This document shows positions 41,805 through 49,901 of a stretch of DNA of 64,000 nucleotides, one piece after another. Numbering within the stretch: the first letter of the stretch is position 1; every line of letters begins with the position of its first letter. Below the pieces are notes generated by a model, which was not told where the DNA came from, did no database searches, and saw only the letters and a program-made list of their open reading frames with translations. Origin of the DNA: Alphaproteobacteria bacterium (lineage in GTDB: Bacteria > Pseudomonadota > Alphaproteobacteria > CAAGCB01 > CAG-977); assembly GCA_900768845.1 (NCBI GenBank), contig CAAGEK010000073.1:1-64000 (forward strand), written 5' to 3'. The position numbers and the translations under genes are program-made.

Positions 41805-43961
41805 CTAATCCTGCGACCGGCGGACGGAGCTAATCCCCGGACAAGCCCGCAACGCCGCCATGATGTCGTTCAAATGCCGGACGTCCTGAACTTCGATATC
41901 GACGGTCAACTCGAAAAATCCTGCCGTTCGGGTCAGGATCTTCAAGTTGCTGATATTGCCGTGATTTTTTGCAATAACCGTCGACAATGTCCCCAAGCTC
42001 CCCGGTTGGTTGACCAAAACCAGACGGATGCGGGAAACATGGCTTTCGTTCGACACGGCTTCTTCGTTCCACGAAATGTCCAGCCAGCGTTCCGGTTCCG
42101 CCGAATATTTTTCCAACGTCACACAGTCGATCGTATGAACGGTTACGCCTTTGCCCGTCGTGACGATGCCGACAATGCGATCGCCGGGCAAAGGATGACA
42201 GCACTTGGCAAAATTCACCGCCAATCCGGGAATCAATCCGTTGATCGGCATATTGTTCTTTTTATGGTCGGGGACTTTGTCGCCGATTTTCTTGGCCGAA
42301 CGTTTAATCGCATCAACCACGCGAACGAAACGCGACTTGTGACCGGGGAACACCGCATCCACGACGTCGGACGGCAATATCAAACCTTCCCCGACCGCGG
42401 CGATCAAATCGTCGGTTTCGGGTTGTTTGAAATTAGCCAGAACGTTTTCCAGACTTTTGTCCGTATATTCGTAACCTTCGTTTTTATACGCCCGTTGCAA
42501 AATCTGGCGTCCCGCTTCCAGATACTGCTCGCGTTTTTGCGCCCGTACAAAACGGCGGATGGCGGCACGCGCCTTTCCCGTCACGACGAAACGATCCCAT
42601 TCCAAAGAAGGGTTTTGCGTTTTGGAAGTCAGGATTTCAACCTGATCCCCGTTGTTCAAAACCGTCCGCAAAGGACGGATTTTTCCGTTGATCTTCGCTC
42701 CGACACATTTGTTTCCCACGCCGGAATGAACGGCATAGGCGAAATCGACGGGAGTTGCGTTCTTCGGCAACGTAATCAAATCGCCCTTCGGGGAAAAACA
42801 GAACACTTCATCCTGATACATTTCAAGCTTTGTGTGTTCCAGAAACTCTTCGGAATTATCGGATTGTTCCATAATATCCAACAATTCGCGCATCCACCGG
42901 AACTGGCGGCCGTCGGTTTTGTAATCGCCTTGTTTGTAACGCCAGTGCGCCGCAAGGCCGATTTCGGCGACGTCGTGCATTTCCTGCGTTCGGATTTGAA
43001 TTTCAATCCTGTGCTTTTCGGGGCCGATGACGCCGGTGTGCAAAGATTTGTAGCCGTTGGGTTTGGGCGTGGAAATATAATCCTTGTACCGCCCCGGAAC
43101 CATCGGATATTTGGTATGAATAATCCCTAAAACGTGGTAACAGTCGGCGACCGTAGGAACGATGACGCGAAAAGCGATAATGTCGGAAAGCTGTTCAAAC
43201 GTGACGTTTTTGCTTTGCATTTTGCGCCAGATCGAATACGGCGATTTTTCACGCCCCGTAATTTCGACATGGATTCCCGCGTCTTTGAAATCGGCGTAAA
43301 GGGCGTCGATAATCCGCTGAACCATGTTGCCGCCCTGCTCGCGCAAAAAGGACAAACGCGCCGTGATGGATTCGTAAGCCTCGGGATGCAATTCCTTGAA
43401 CGCCAGCTCTTCAAGCTCGTTCTTCATTTCCTGCATACCTATACGTTCGGCCAGAGGAGCGTAAATTTCCATCGTTTCCGATGCGATGCGCCGCCGCTTG
43501 TCGGGGTTTTTGAAAAATTTCAGCGTCCTCATATTGTGGACGCGGTCGGCCAGCTTGACCAACAGGACGCGGATGTCTTCCGACATCGCCAGCAACAGCT
43601 TGCGGAAATTTTCGGCCTGTTTCGCCTGTCCCGACTGGAATTGGATGGTGCTGAGTTTCGTGACGCCTTCGACCAGTTTGGCGATTTCCTCGCCGAACAA
43701 ATCCTTGATGTCCTCATAAGAAGCGGCCGTATCCTCGATCGTATCGTGCAACAAAGCCGTTACGATCGAAGCGTAATCCAGTTTGTATTCCGTCAGGATG
43801 CCGGCGACTTCGACGGGATGGGAAAAATACGGATCCCCCGACGCACGTTTTTGGGAACCGTGCATTTTCACGGCGAAAACATACGCCCGATCCAACCCTT
43901 CTTCATCAACGTCGGGGTCGTAGGAACGGACTCTGTCAACCAATTCAAACTGTCGGAGCAT
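41805..43961 (-). CDS. spoT: Bifunctional (p)ppGpp synthetase/hydrolase (Rsh/SpoT)
   Basis: The enzyme makes and degrades the stringent-response alarmone. The 718-aa protein has the HD hydrolase domain (FSHPVEVAGILTEYKLDYAS, LLHDTIEDT), the synthetase domain (DIIAFRVIVPTVADCYHVLG, YKDYISTPKPNGYKSLHTGV), then TGS (about 375-440, CFSPKGDLITLPKNATPVDF) and a C-terminal ACT domain (about 640-718). Both catalytic halves look intact, as expected for the single Rsh of alphaproteobacteria. ATG 43961 is preferred over a GTG two codons upstream. It lies 25 bases after rpoZ. Confidence 0.95.
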   Translation of the reverse strand: MLRQFELVDRVRSYDPDVDEEGLDRAYVFAVKMHGSQKRASGDPYFSHPVEVAGILTEYKLDYASIVTALLHDTIEDTAASYEDIKDLFGEEIAKLVEGVTKLSTIQFQSGQAKQAENFRKLLLAMSEDIRVLLVKLADRVHNMRTLKFFKNPDKRRRIASETMEIYAPLAERIGMQEMKNELEELAFKELHPEAYESITARLSFLREQGGNMVQRIIDALYADFKDAGIHVEITGREKSPYSIWRKMQSKNVTFEQLSDIIAFRVIVPTVADCYHVLGIIHTKYPMVPGRYKDYISTPKPNGYKSLHTGVIGPEKHRIEIQIRTQEMHDVAEIGLAAHWRYKQGDYKTDGRQFRWMRELLDIMEQSDNSEEFLEHTKLEMYQDEVFCFSPKGDLITLPKNATPVDFAYAVHSGVGNKCVGAKINGKIRPLRTVLNNGDQVEILTSKTQNPSLEWDRFVVTGKARAAIRRFVRAQKREQYLEAGRQILQRAYKNEGYEYTDKSLENVLANFKQPETDDLIAAVGEGLILPSDVVDAVFPGHKSRFVRVVDAIKRSAKKIGDKVPDHKKNNMPINGLIPGLAVNFAKCCHPLPGDRIVGIVTTGKGVTVHTIDCVTLEKYSAEPERWLDISWNEEAVSNESHVSRIRLVLVNQPGSLGTLSTVIAKNHGNISNLKILTRTAGFFELTVDIEVQDVRHLNDIMAALRACPGISSVRRSQD

Positions 43962-43986
43962 CTTCACCGCCCTTTGTCAAGAACGA

Positions 43987-44349
43987 TCAGGGTTCTTCGG
44001 AAACCTCGAAAGATCCCGCTTCGGCCACTTCGCTTTGCGCGTCGTTGACATAAGCGAACTGGGCGGCCAATTCGGCTTCGGCCTCTTTGATTTCGTTTTG
44101 TTCGGACGCCGCTTCTTCGGCCTTGACGAACTTTTGCATTCCGGAAACCAAAGAATTTTCCAATGTGTCCAAATTGACGGTTTCTTCGGCGATTTCACGC
44201 AGAGCAATAACCGAATTTTTATCGTTGTCCTTCTCAACCGTCAAAGCCGCTCCCGCGCTGATGTCTTTGGCGCGCTGTGCGGCCATCAAAACCAGATCGA
44301 AACGGTTGGGAACTTTTAATACGCAATCTTCTACGGTAACGCGAGCCAT
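43987..44349 (-). CDS. rpoZ: RNA polymerase omega subunit
   Basis: Omega helps assemble RNA polymerase around the beta' subunit. The 120-aa protein starts MARVTVEDCVLKVPNRFDLV and continues MAAQRAKDISAG, the conserved core. The C-terminal half is an acidic extension (AEEAASEQNEIKEAEAELAA). It is the first gene of the rpoZ-spoT-acpS-lepB-rnc-era-recO series and has a good promoter at 44403-44431. Confidence 0.95.
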   Translation of the reverse strand: MARVTVEDCVLKVPNRFDLVLMAAQRAKDISAGAALTVEKDNDKNSVIALREIAEETVNLDTLENSLVSGMQKFVKAEEAASEQNEIKEAEAELAAQFAYVNDAQSEVAEAGSFEVSEEP

Positions 44350-44402
44350 GTTCTTTATCTTTCGGTAAAACAGTTTTCAATGTGTACGCAAAGCCTTAAG
44401 GC

Positions 44403-44431
44403 ATAGTGCATATATCGGCTTTTTTTGTCAA
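44403..44431 (-). promoter_or_regulatory. Predicted rpoZ operon promoter
   Basis: On the minus strand TTGACA (44431-44426), a 17-base spacer, CACTAT (44408-44403). The start would be near 44396, giving a leader of about 45 bases before rpoZ. Confidence 0.55.
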
Positions 44432-44441
44432 AATTGCAAGC

Positions 44442-44930
44442 CTATTCTTTCACTATTTCCTGTCCTTCGGGCAACGCGTCGATCAATTCGTCAACGTTTC
44501 TGTGCAAAACGGGATGCGTCCAATCGGGGGCAATCTCGCGCAGAGGGTATAAAACAAAGGCGCGCAGGTGCATTCGCGGATGGGGGACGATCGTTTCGGG
44601 CGGTTCGTCGACGATTTCGTCATGATACGCCAGCAAATCCAGATCCAAAACCCGTGCGGCGTTTTTCACCGTCCTGACCCGCCCCAGTTCGGCTTCGACC
44701 TTCAGCAAAGTCCGGATGAGCTCTTGCGGCGTTTGTTCCGTCCTGACGGAAAATACGCGGTTTTGATACCACGGCTGATCCGAAACGGGAACGGGTGCGG
44801 TTTCATACCATCCCGAACTTTTTTCTATGAAACACCCTTCTTTTTCCAAAAGTTCGTAAGCTTTTTCCAATGTTTCCTTCACCGTTCCGAAAGCACTTTG
44901 CAAATTGCCGCCCGTTCCTATCAGAATCAT
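44442..44930 (-). CDS. folK: 7,8-dihydro-6-hydroxymethylpterin pyrophosphokinase
   Basis: HPPK transfers pyrophosphate from ATP to 6-hydroxymethyl-dihydropterin in folate synthesis. The 162-aa protein shows the family's GTGGNLQSAFGTVKETLEKA, SSGWYETAPVPVSDQPWYQN and RVLDLDLLAYHDEIVDEP (R-x-LDLD-L). The PHPRMHLRAFVLYPLREIAPDW signature is also present. folP and folB are not adjacent. It precedes rpoZ on the same strand, with the rpoZ promoter between them. The NYN gene is divergent. Confidence 0.94.
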   Translation of the reverse strand: MILIGTGGNLQSAFGTVKETLEKAYELLEKEGCFIEKSSGWYETAPVPVSDQPWYQNRVFSVRTEQTPQELIRTLLKVEAELGRVRTVKNAARVLDLDLLAYHDEIVDEPPETIVPHPRMHLRAFVLYPLREIAPDWTHPVLHRNVDELIDALPEGQEIVKE

Positions 44931-45007
44931 CTTGGATTTTTCCTTTTTTAACGTTATCCTGTCGTATGTTATACTTATCGAAACAAGATATTGAAAGGAA
45001 TAAATTT

Positions 45008-45628
45008 ATGCGCTGCTATGCCGGTGAAAAAATCGCCTTGTTCATTGACGGTTCAAATCTGTACGCCGCCGCCCGTTCTTTGGGATTTGACATCGATTAC
45101 AGAAAGCTTTTGGATTTCTTTTCGACAAAAGGGCGTCTGATTCGGGCTTTTTATTATACCGCTTTGGTCGAAGATCAGGAATACTCCCCGATTCGCCCGT
45201 TGGTGGACTGGTTGGACTATAACGGATATACGATGGTCACGAAGCCCACGAAAGAATTTACGGACGCGATGGGACGCCGGAAAATAAAGGGCAATATGGA
45301 TATCGAATTGGCCGTCGATTTGATGGAAATGGCGGAAAATATCGATCACGCGATTCTGTTTTCCGGCGACGGGGATTTTCGCAGTTTGGTCGAAGCCGTC
45401 CAAAGAAAGGGCGTCCGCGTCACCGTCGTCAGCACGGTTCAGTCGCAACCGCCCATGGTCGCCGACGAATTGCGCCGTCAGGCCGACCATTACACCGACC
45501 TGCAGGACTTGGCTCCGAACATCTCGCGCACGCCGCAAAGCGGAAAGCTTGATCCCGCTTTGTTAAGGGCTCAAAGCGCGCTTTATGACGGCGATATCGA
45601 CGGTGAAAAGTCCGATTATGTCCCCTGA
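45008..45628 (+). CDS. NYN-domain (LabA-like PIN) ribonuclease
   Basis: The 206-aa protein is a NYN/PIN-fold domain with acidic metal-binding residues in IALFIDGSNLYAAARSLGF, GNMDIELAVDLMEMAENIDH and LFSGDGDFRSLVEAVQRKG. Such LabA-like proteins are predicted or shown to be metal-dependent RNases. The C-terminal 50 residues are loosely conserved. ATG 45008 has GAAAGGAATAAA upstream; a longer frame overlapping folK on the other strand is rejected. It overlaps the uracil-DNA glycosylase start by 11 bases, so the two are co-translated. RNA substrate unknown. Confidence 0.87.
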   Translation: MRCYAGEKIALFIDGSNLYAAARSLGFDIDYRKLLDFFSTKGRLIRAFYYTALVEDQEYSPIRPLVDWLDYNGYTMVTKPTKEFTDAMGRRKIKGNMDIELAVDLMEMAENIDHAILFSGDGDFRSLVEAVQRKGVRVTVVSTVQSQPPMVADELRRQADHYTDLQDLAPNISRTPQSGKLDPALLRAQSALYDGDIDGEKSDYVP

Positions 45629-46280
45629 TCGTCCCGTTTTACCTGACAGGAATTGCCGCCTGTGTCCCAGACTGGCGGCTTTTCTGGACAGGAACAGACA
45701 ACTTTACCCGTCTTTTTGGAACGCTCCCGTGCCGTCGTTCGGAAATCTGGAATCGGATTTGCTGATTGTCGGTCTTGCCCCCGGATTGAAAGGGGCGAAC
45801 CGGACGGGCAGACCGTTTACGGGCGACTTCGCGGGCGATTTGCTGTACGGGATGCTGATTGAATTCGGGTATGCAAAGGGAACGTATCAGGCGTGCGCAG
45901 ACGACGGCGTCGAGCTGACCGGAGCCCGACTGACAAATGCGGTTCGGTGCGTTCCTCCGGAAAATGCCGTAACAGGCGCGGAAACGAAAACGTGCGGTTC
46001 GTTTTTAATCAATGAAATCAACGCGATGCCCAACCTGAAAGTCATTCTGGCTTTGGGAACGGTATCGCACGGAGCCGTTTTGTCCGCTTTGGGACGGAAA
46101 AAAAGCGCGTACAAATTCGGACATAACGTTTTACACGACATTCCGTTCAACGGACGGACGATAAAGCTGGTCGACAGCTATCACAGCTCGCGTTACAACG
46201 TCAACACGGGAAAATTGACGCCGGAGATGTTTAAAGAAATGTTTGTCACGCTTGATAAAGCCGTTAAAAATGAAATTTGA
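45618..46280 (+). CDS. Family 5 uracil-DNA glycosylase (UdgB type)
   Basis: The 220-aa enzyme should excise uracil, and probably hypoxanthine, from DNA. The N-terminal cysteines DRNCRLCPRL are part of an iron-sulfur cluster site, with further cysteines in RCVPPENAV and KTCGSF. The active-site motif LIVGLAPGLKGANRTGRPFT has Ala after Gly-Leu where family 4 has Glu, which marks family 5. The second motif VDSYHSSRYNVNTGKL carries the conserved His. ATG 45618 overlaps the NYN gene; a strong terminator follows. Confidence 0.9.
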   Translation: MSPDRPVLPDRNCRLCPRLAAFLDRNRQLYPSFWNAPVPSFGNLESDLLIVGLAPGLKGANRTGRPFTGDFAGDLLYGMLIEFGYAKGTYQACADDGVELTGARLTNAVRCVPPENAVTGAETKTCGSFLINEINAMPNLKVILALGTVSHGAVLSALGRKKSAYKFGHNVLHDIPFNGRTIKLVDSYHSSRYNVNTGKLTPEMFKEMFVTLDKAVKNEI

Positions 46281-46282
46281 AA

Positions 46283-46312
46283 AAAAAGCCCCGTCGGACA
46301 CGGGGCTTTTTC
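46283..46312 (+). terminator. Terminator after the uracil-DNA glycosylase gene
   Basis: AAAAAGCCCCGT / ACGGGGCTTTTT with a short CGGAC loop, directly after the stop at 46280. It is symmetrical enough to serve the convergent gene at 46355 too. Confidence 0.85.
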
Positions 46313-46354
46313 ATTGGTACGGACAGGCTCTGCTTTATCAGTGAAAACAGCCGG

Positions 46355-46924
46355 CTAAAATGAATATTTTATACCTGCCGTCAGTTCGGTCACAGAATCA
46401 AGATCATCCATATTGACCGGTGCATACCTGAGCATCGCTCTGACAGAAACATTGCGATCGATTTTTCTTTCCATACCGATGCCGAAACGAGCGGCAGTTT
46501 TGTCTTCTTTATCCTTCCCCCAAAAACTGCTACTCGAGTCCGTTTCATACTTTGCAATGCCGGCGGAAAAGAAAACCGATGACTGATTGCTCAAAGGCAG
46601 ATATCCGAACAGATCCACACCCAAACTGCTGTACGAGCTTTTTATTGTGTCGGTGAAATAATAGCCCCCCCAATAAAAAGAGTCTCTTCCGCTGCTGTCT
46701 GTGGATTTGAAGTGAGACAATTCCGCACCGAAGTTTTCGTTAAACATAATGCCGACGTTCAATCCTCCGGAAACGACTGTTTCATCCATACCGTAACCGT
46801 CGATCAAATCGCCATTCAGATACGAAAAGCCGAAATCCACTCCGATATAGGTAGGTTTAAGTCCTGCGGCTTCTGCATGAAAAGCCGTGAAAATCAAAGC
46901 CAAAGCTAAAAGAATTTTCTTCAT
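46355..46924 (-). CDS. Outer-membrane beta-barrel protein, 189 aa
   Basis: A signal peptide (KKILLALALIFTAFHAEA) is followed by alternating amphipathic strands typical of an eight-stranded OmpX/OmpW-like barrel (YIGVDFGFSYLNGDL, GGLNVGIMFNENFGAELSHF, ARFGIGMERKIDRNVSVRAM, ELTAGIKYSF). It ends in a C-terminal Phe, the barrel-assembly signal. The exact family is uncertain. Its start overlaps the lipoprotein stop by four bases (ATGA), so both are one transcription unit under the structured leader 47588-47787. Confidence 0.8.
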   Translation of the reverse strand: MKKILLALALIFTAFHAEAAGLKPTYIGVDFGFSYLNGDLIDGYGMDETVVSGGLNVGIMFNENFGAELSHFKSTDSSGRDSFYWGGYYFTDTIKSSYSSLGVDLFGYLPLSNQSSVFFSAGIAKYETDSSSSFWGKDKEDKTAARFGIGMERKIDRNVSVRAMLRYAPVNMDDLDSVTELTAGIKYSF

Positions 46925-47550
46925 TTACAGCTCCCCTTTTCATTTACGGTTTTACATTCCACGCCGGCAACGGGAATGACGGGAAGCATCATCTTGCAGT
47001 TTGACGCGACACAAGGTTCGTTGTTTTTAGATTCCGGTTTTGTAACAACAACGGCTTTTCTGATATTTGTATAATACCCGGGGTAAAATTTGACGGTCGC
47101 TTTTAAAACTTCGTCCGAAGAATAAAAAGACTGATTTTTCTCTTTTTTCTTCTTCACTTTTTCGACCAGATAACGGGGAGCGATTACAAAATCCGCATTT
47201 GATTTTTTTAATCCATCATACATGGCTTTGGCGACGCACCCTTTTTCATCTTCGCCCAAATCGGAAGATAAAATCCATGAAGTCTGAGCGGCAAAAACGG
47301 CATCCCCTTCATAGGCTTCGTACATCGGCGAAAACGATATTGAAGGAGCGTTTACCTGAAAATCGGACAGATTGCAAACGACTTCCGATTTGACCTTTTC
47401 GCCCACGCGAACATCCGCGCTCATCAAAATATTTTCACCCGAGAGAGAAAAATCGACCAATTGAGAATTTGCCCCTCCCTCTCTCATGGAGGAGGCGCAA
47501 CCGGATAAAACGGCTGTTCCCAATAATGCTAAAACGGTTAGAGTTTTCAT
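46921..47550 (-). CDS. Lipoprotein, 209 aa, uncharacterised
   Basis: The lipobox is VLALLGTAVLSGC with acylated Cys near residue 18. The mature part has no family I recognise. Features are a repeated Ser/Asp-rich beta pattern (VDFSLSGENILMSADVRVGE), a KSNADFVIAPRYLVEKVKKK segment reminiscent of proteins that return values in stress-response operons, and four cysteines near the C-terminus (NNEPCVASNCKM, GVECKTVNEKGSCK) that could form two disulfides. AAGGAAGTTCGGAA lies before the ATG. Partner of the barrel protein that follows. Confidence 0.65.
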   Translation of the reverse strand: MKTLTVLALLGTAVLSGCASSMREGGANSQLVDFSLSGENILMSADVRVGEKVKSEVVCNLSDFQVNAPSISFSPMYEAYEGDAVFAAQTSWILSSDLGEDEKGCVAKAMYDGLKKSNADFVIAPRYLVEKVKKKKEKNQSFYSSDEVLKATVKFYPGYYTNIRKAVVVTKPESKNNEPCVASNCKMMLPVIPVAGVECKTVNEKGSCK

Positions 47551-47587
47551 TTCCGAACTTCCTTTGTTTGTTTCGAGTTAAACAAAA

Positions 47588-47787
47588 CCCACCTTCTTTA
47601 AGAAAGGTGGGCGGATGTTCAGAAACCGTTCATCAATAAAGACGGCATGACGCTTTCGCGCATAGCCTTATGACGCCATCATCCGCCCAAGCGGGGCAGA
47701 TTTGGCGTATAATTTATGAGTCGCCATACACAATGCGACTATTGATGAAAAGGGTTTCTGACGCCCTGAATGTATAAATACATTCAG
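47588..47787 (-). promoter_or_regulatory. Structured leader RNA with terminal hairpin
   Basis: Reading the minus strand, a 9-bp hairpin CTGAATGTA-TTTA-TACATTCAG (47787-47766) comes first. A long closing helix follows, built from CGCCC/GGGCG, GGTTTCTGA/TCAGAAACC (47761-47753 with 47627-47619) and TATTGATGAA/TTCATCAATA (47749-47740 with 47638-47629). Inside it are three hairpins: GTCGC/GCGAC, a two-part stem ACGCCA...ATCTGCCC/GGGCGGAT...TGGCGT, and GGC-ATGCGC closed by a GAAA tetraloop. The closing helix shares bases with a terminator stem CCCACCTT/AAGGTGGG (47588-47611) followed by TTTTGTT. It therefore looks like a multi-branched riboswitch-like or small RNA ahead of the lipoprotein/barrel operon. 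A possible promoter is TTGCTT-17-TAGGTT (about 47819-47791). Confidence 0.5.
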
Positions 47788-47821
47788 ATACAACCTAGTC
47801 AGTCGGGAAAGAAAAAGCAAT

Positions 47822-47853
47822 AAAAAAAGCCCCCGATTAAGAGGCTTTTTTAT
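47822..47853 (-). terminator. Terminator of htpX
   Basis: AAAAAAGCC and GGCTTTTTT form a stem 17 bases beyond the htpX stop, with a T run on the minus strand. It separates htpX from the structured leader. Confidence 0.75.
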
Positions 47854-47869
47854 AACGGTAAAAAGTTTC

Positions 47870-48826
47870 CTATTCCCACGGAGAACGTTCGGACGATTTG
47901 ACACTGCCGAAAACGCCGCCCGATGAACGGCGTTTCGCCGTCCCCCCGCCGCGGCGGTTGCTTAAAGCCTTTATCCTGTCCTTTAACGGAGGATGAGTTG
48001 AAAACAATTCCGAAAAAGACGGCAAGTCAACAATGCCGAACGCTTTCATTTCCGAAGGCAACGGCTTGACATCGGTTCGTCCCAAAGCCTGCAACGCATC
48101 GATCATGTCGTCCGCGCTTCCCGTCAATTCCGCCGATCCTGCATCCGCCTGATACTCTCTGTGGCGGGAAAAGGCGCAAGCAAGAATACCGGCCAAAATG
48201 CCGAACAAAATTTCAAAAATGTAAACGGTGAAATAATAACCTGCTGAACGGTGGCGGCCGCCGTCATCATTACCGTTCCGTTCTTGCAAAAACAGGGCGA
48301 CCACTCGGGCGAAAAAGAACACAAACGTGTTCAAAACGCCTTGTAATAAAGTCATCGTAACCATATCGCCGTTTTTAATATGAGATATTTCATGAGCTAA
48401 AACGGCTCTGATTTGAGGACGCGTCATAACCTGCATCAATCCCGTCGATACGGCGACCAAAGCGTCGTCTTTGAACGCGCCCGTGGCAAAAGCGTTCGCC
48501 GATCCTTGATAAACGGCGACTTCCGGCATTTTCAACCCCGCCCTGTCCGACAGATCGCGGACGGTGGTCAACAGCCAGTCTTCCGTTTCATTATGCGGAG
48601 CGGTGATGACAACCGCCCCCGTCGTCATTTTCGCGATGCTTTTCGACAACATCAGGGAAATGAAAGAGCCGGCGAAACCGCAAACGGCCGAAAATCCCAA
48701 CAGCTGAGTGTAATCAACGCCGTTTTCGGCCATCCACCTGTCAAAACCGAACAGCCTCACCAGTACGGAAATCGTCATGACAACGACAAAGTTCAATCCC
48801 AGAAACAATCCCATCCGCTTCAGCAT
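47870..48826 (-). CDS. htpX: Membrane zinc protease HtpX
   Basis: HtpX is an M48 metalloprotease that removes misfolded inner-membrane proteins. The 318-aa protein has two N-terminal membrane segments (LFLGLNFVVVMTISVLVRLF; GFSAVCGFAGSFISLML), the zinc motif AVLAHEISHIKNGD, two further membrane segments (LLQGVLNTFVFFFARVVALF; FTVYIFEILFGILAGILA), and the third ligand region FSRHREYQADAGSAELTG. The C-terminal tail is Ser/Arg/Gly-rich. It is often sigma-32 or Cpx controlled elsewhere; no such site is visible here. Confidence 0.95.
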   Translation of the reverse strand: MLKRMGLFLGLNFVVVMTISVLVRLFGFDRWMAENGVDYTQLLGFSAVCGFAGSFISLMLSKSIAKMTTGAVVITAPHNETEDWLLTTVRDLSDRAGLKMPEVAVYQGSANAFATGAFKDDALVAVSTGLMQVMTRPQIRAVLAHEISHIKNGDMVTMTLLQGVLNTFVFFFARVVALFLQERNGNDDGGRHRSAGYYFTVYIFEILFGILAGILACAFSRHREYQADAGSAELTGSADDMIDALQALGRTDVKPLPSEMKAFGIVDLPSFSELFSTHPPLKDRIKALSNRRGGGTAKRRSSGGVFGSVKSSERSPWE

Positions 48827-48936
48827 TTCCGTTCCTTTCTTTGCAAATTCAATCCATTATAAGGAATAAATGAGGTTTTTCGCCAATATAAAAAAGGGAA
48901 AAAGCTAAAATTTTTTCAGTTTTCCGAAACGAAAAA

Positions 48937-48962
48937 GAGAGGACGAATGCCCTCTCCTTTTT
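48937..48962 (-). terminator. Terminator of gene at 48963
   Basis: GAGAGG (48937-48942) pairs with CCTCTC (48951-48956), with TTTTTC following on the minus strand. The stem abuts the stop codon. Confidence 0.7.
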
Positions 48963-49883
48963 TTACGGTCTGTTTTCCGGTTCATCCGGCGTCGGCGGCA
49001 ATTTGTCGGACAAAGTGTAAACCACCGCCCCCAAACGTTCTCCGTCCGCTCCGATAACCGGCAAAGACCCGCCTTTCAGTCCCGATGCGTCATAAGAAAA
49101 ATCCTTATTCAAATCAATAAGGGACAGAATTTTTTTCTGCGTTTTGGGATCCAGCTTTTTTCCCGACCCGATCGCGCTTAAAAACGCCAGATTTTCAGCC
49201 GTACACCACCCCGCTCCGATTGCCGGATCCGGTTCTTTGCGCCGCATATTGAACCAAGCCATTTTATTCAATCCGAACTTGTCCAACGCCGTATAAACGC
49301 GAACCTTGCCGAACGAAGACAAGGCGTCGGGAAAATTGGAAATCATACGCGGCAGGGTTTTCGACATTTTCAAATACCCCGTCTTATCCGCCCCGAGAGC
49401 CACGACAACGCTGTATACGACGTCATCCGACGGCAAACGTTCCCAAAAACACGACGAACTCGATTCAGCCGTTTCGGAACTCAAACGCATCCTTCCGCGG
49501 TAGTTCTTATCGCCTATTCTGACGGCGAAACGCGTATTCGGATAATAAAATAAAAACTCCGTGTTAAAATCCTTGTTCAGGATAAGGGCGTATTTATCCG
49601 CCGCTTTCATCACGTCTTTCGGACTGCGCTCATCGGCCGCGGCGGCAAATGCGGCATCTTTGACAACGACCTGACGGGCGAATTGTTTCAGCTCGGAACA
49701 GACGCGGGTTTCTTCGGAACGCATGAAATCCCGCATCGTTTCCGTCGCATCGGGTTGACCGGCGTCCGAAACGGCGACGGCTTTGGCGGCTTCAACCGCT
49801 ATAACGGCCTCCTGCGCCCGAACGTCGGGAATGCCGCCCACCGCCGCCGCCAAAGATGCGAGAATGAATGAAATACGCTTCAT
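48963..49883 (-). CDS. Uncharacterised exported protein, 306 aa
   Basis: A signal peptide (MKRISFILASLAAAVGGIPDVRA) precedes a soluble domain of unknown family. Visible segments are ETMRDFMRSEETRVCSELKQ, FLFYYPNTRFAVRIGDKNYR, IGAGWCTAENLAFLSAIGSG and a C-terminal GADGERLGAVVYTLSDKLPP. Three cysteines are present. The last 10 residues are Pro/Glu-rich. It lies 18 bases after valS on the same strand, and a terminator follows. I cannot assign a function. Confidence 0.65.
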   Translation of the reverse strand: MKRISFILASLAAAVGGIPDVRAQEAVIAVEAAKAVAVSDAGQPDATETMRDFMRSEETRVCSELKQFARQVVVKDAAFAAAADERSPKDVMKAADKYALILNKDFNTEFLFYYPNTRFAVRIGDKNYRGRMRLSSETAESSSSCFWERLPSDDVVYSVVVALGADKTGYLKMSKTLPRMISNFPDALSSFGKVRVYTALDKFGLNKMAWFNMRRKEPDPAIGAGWCTAENLAFLSAIGSGKKLDPKTQKKILSLIDLNKDFSYDASGLKGGSLPVIGADGERLGAVVYTLSDKLPPTPDEPENRP

Positions 49884-49901
49884 TTTCCTTCTCCGCGCCG
49901 G

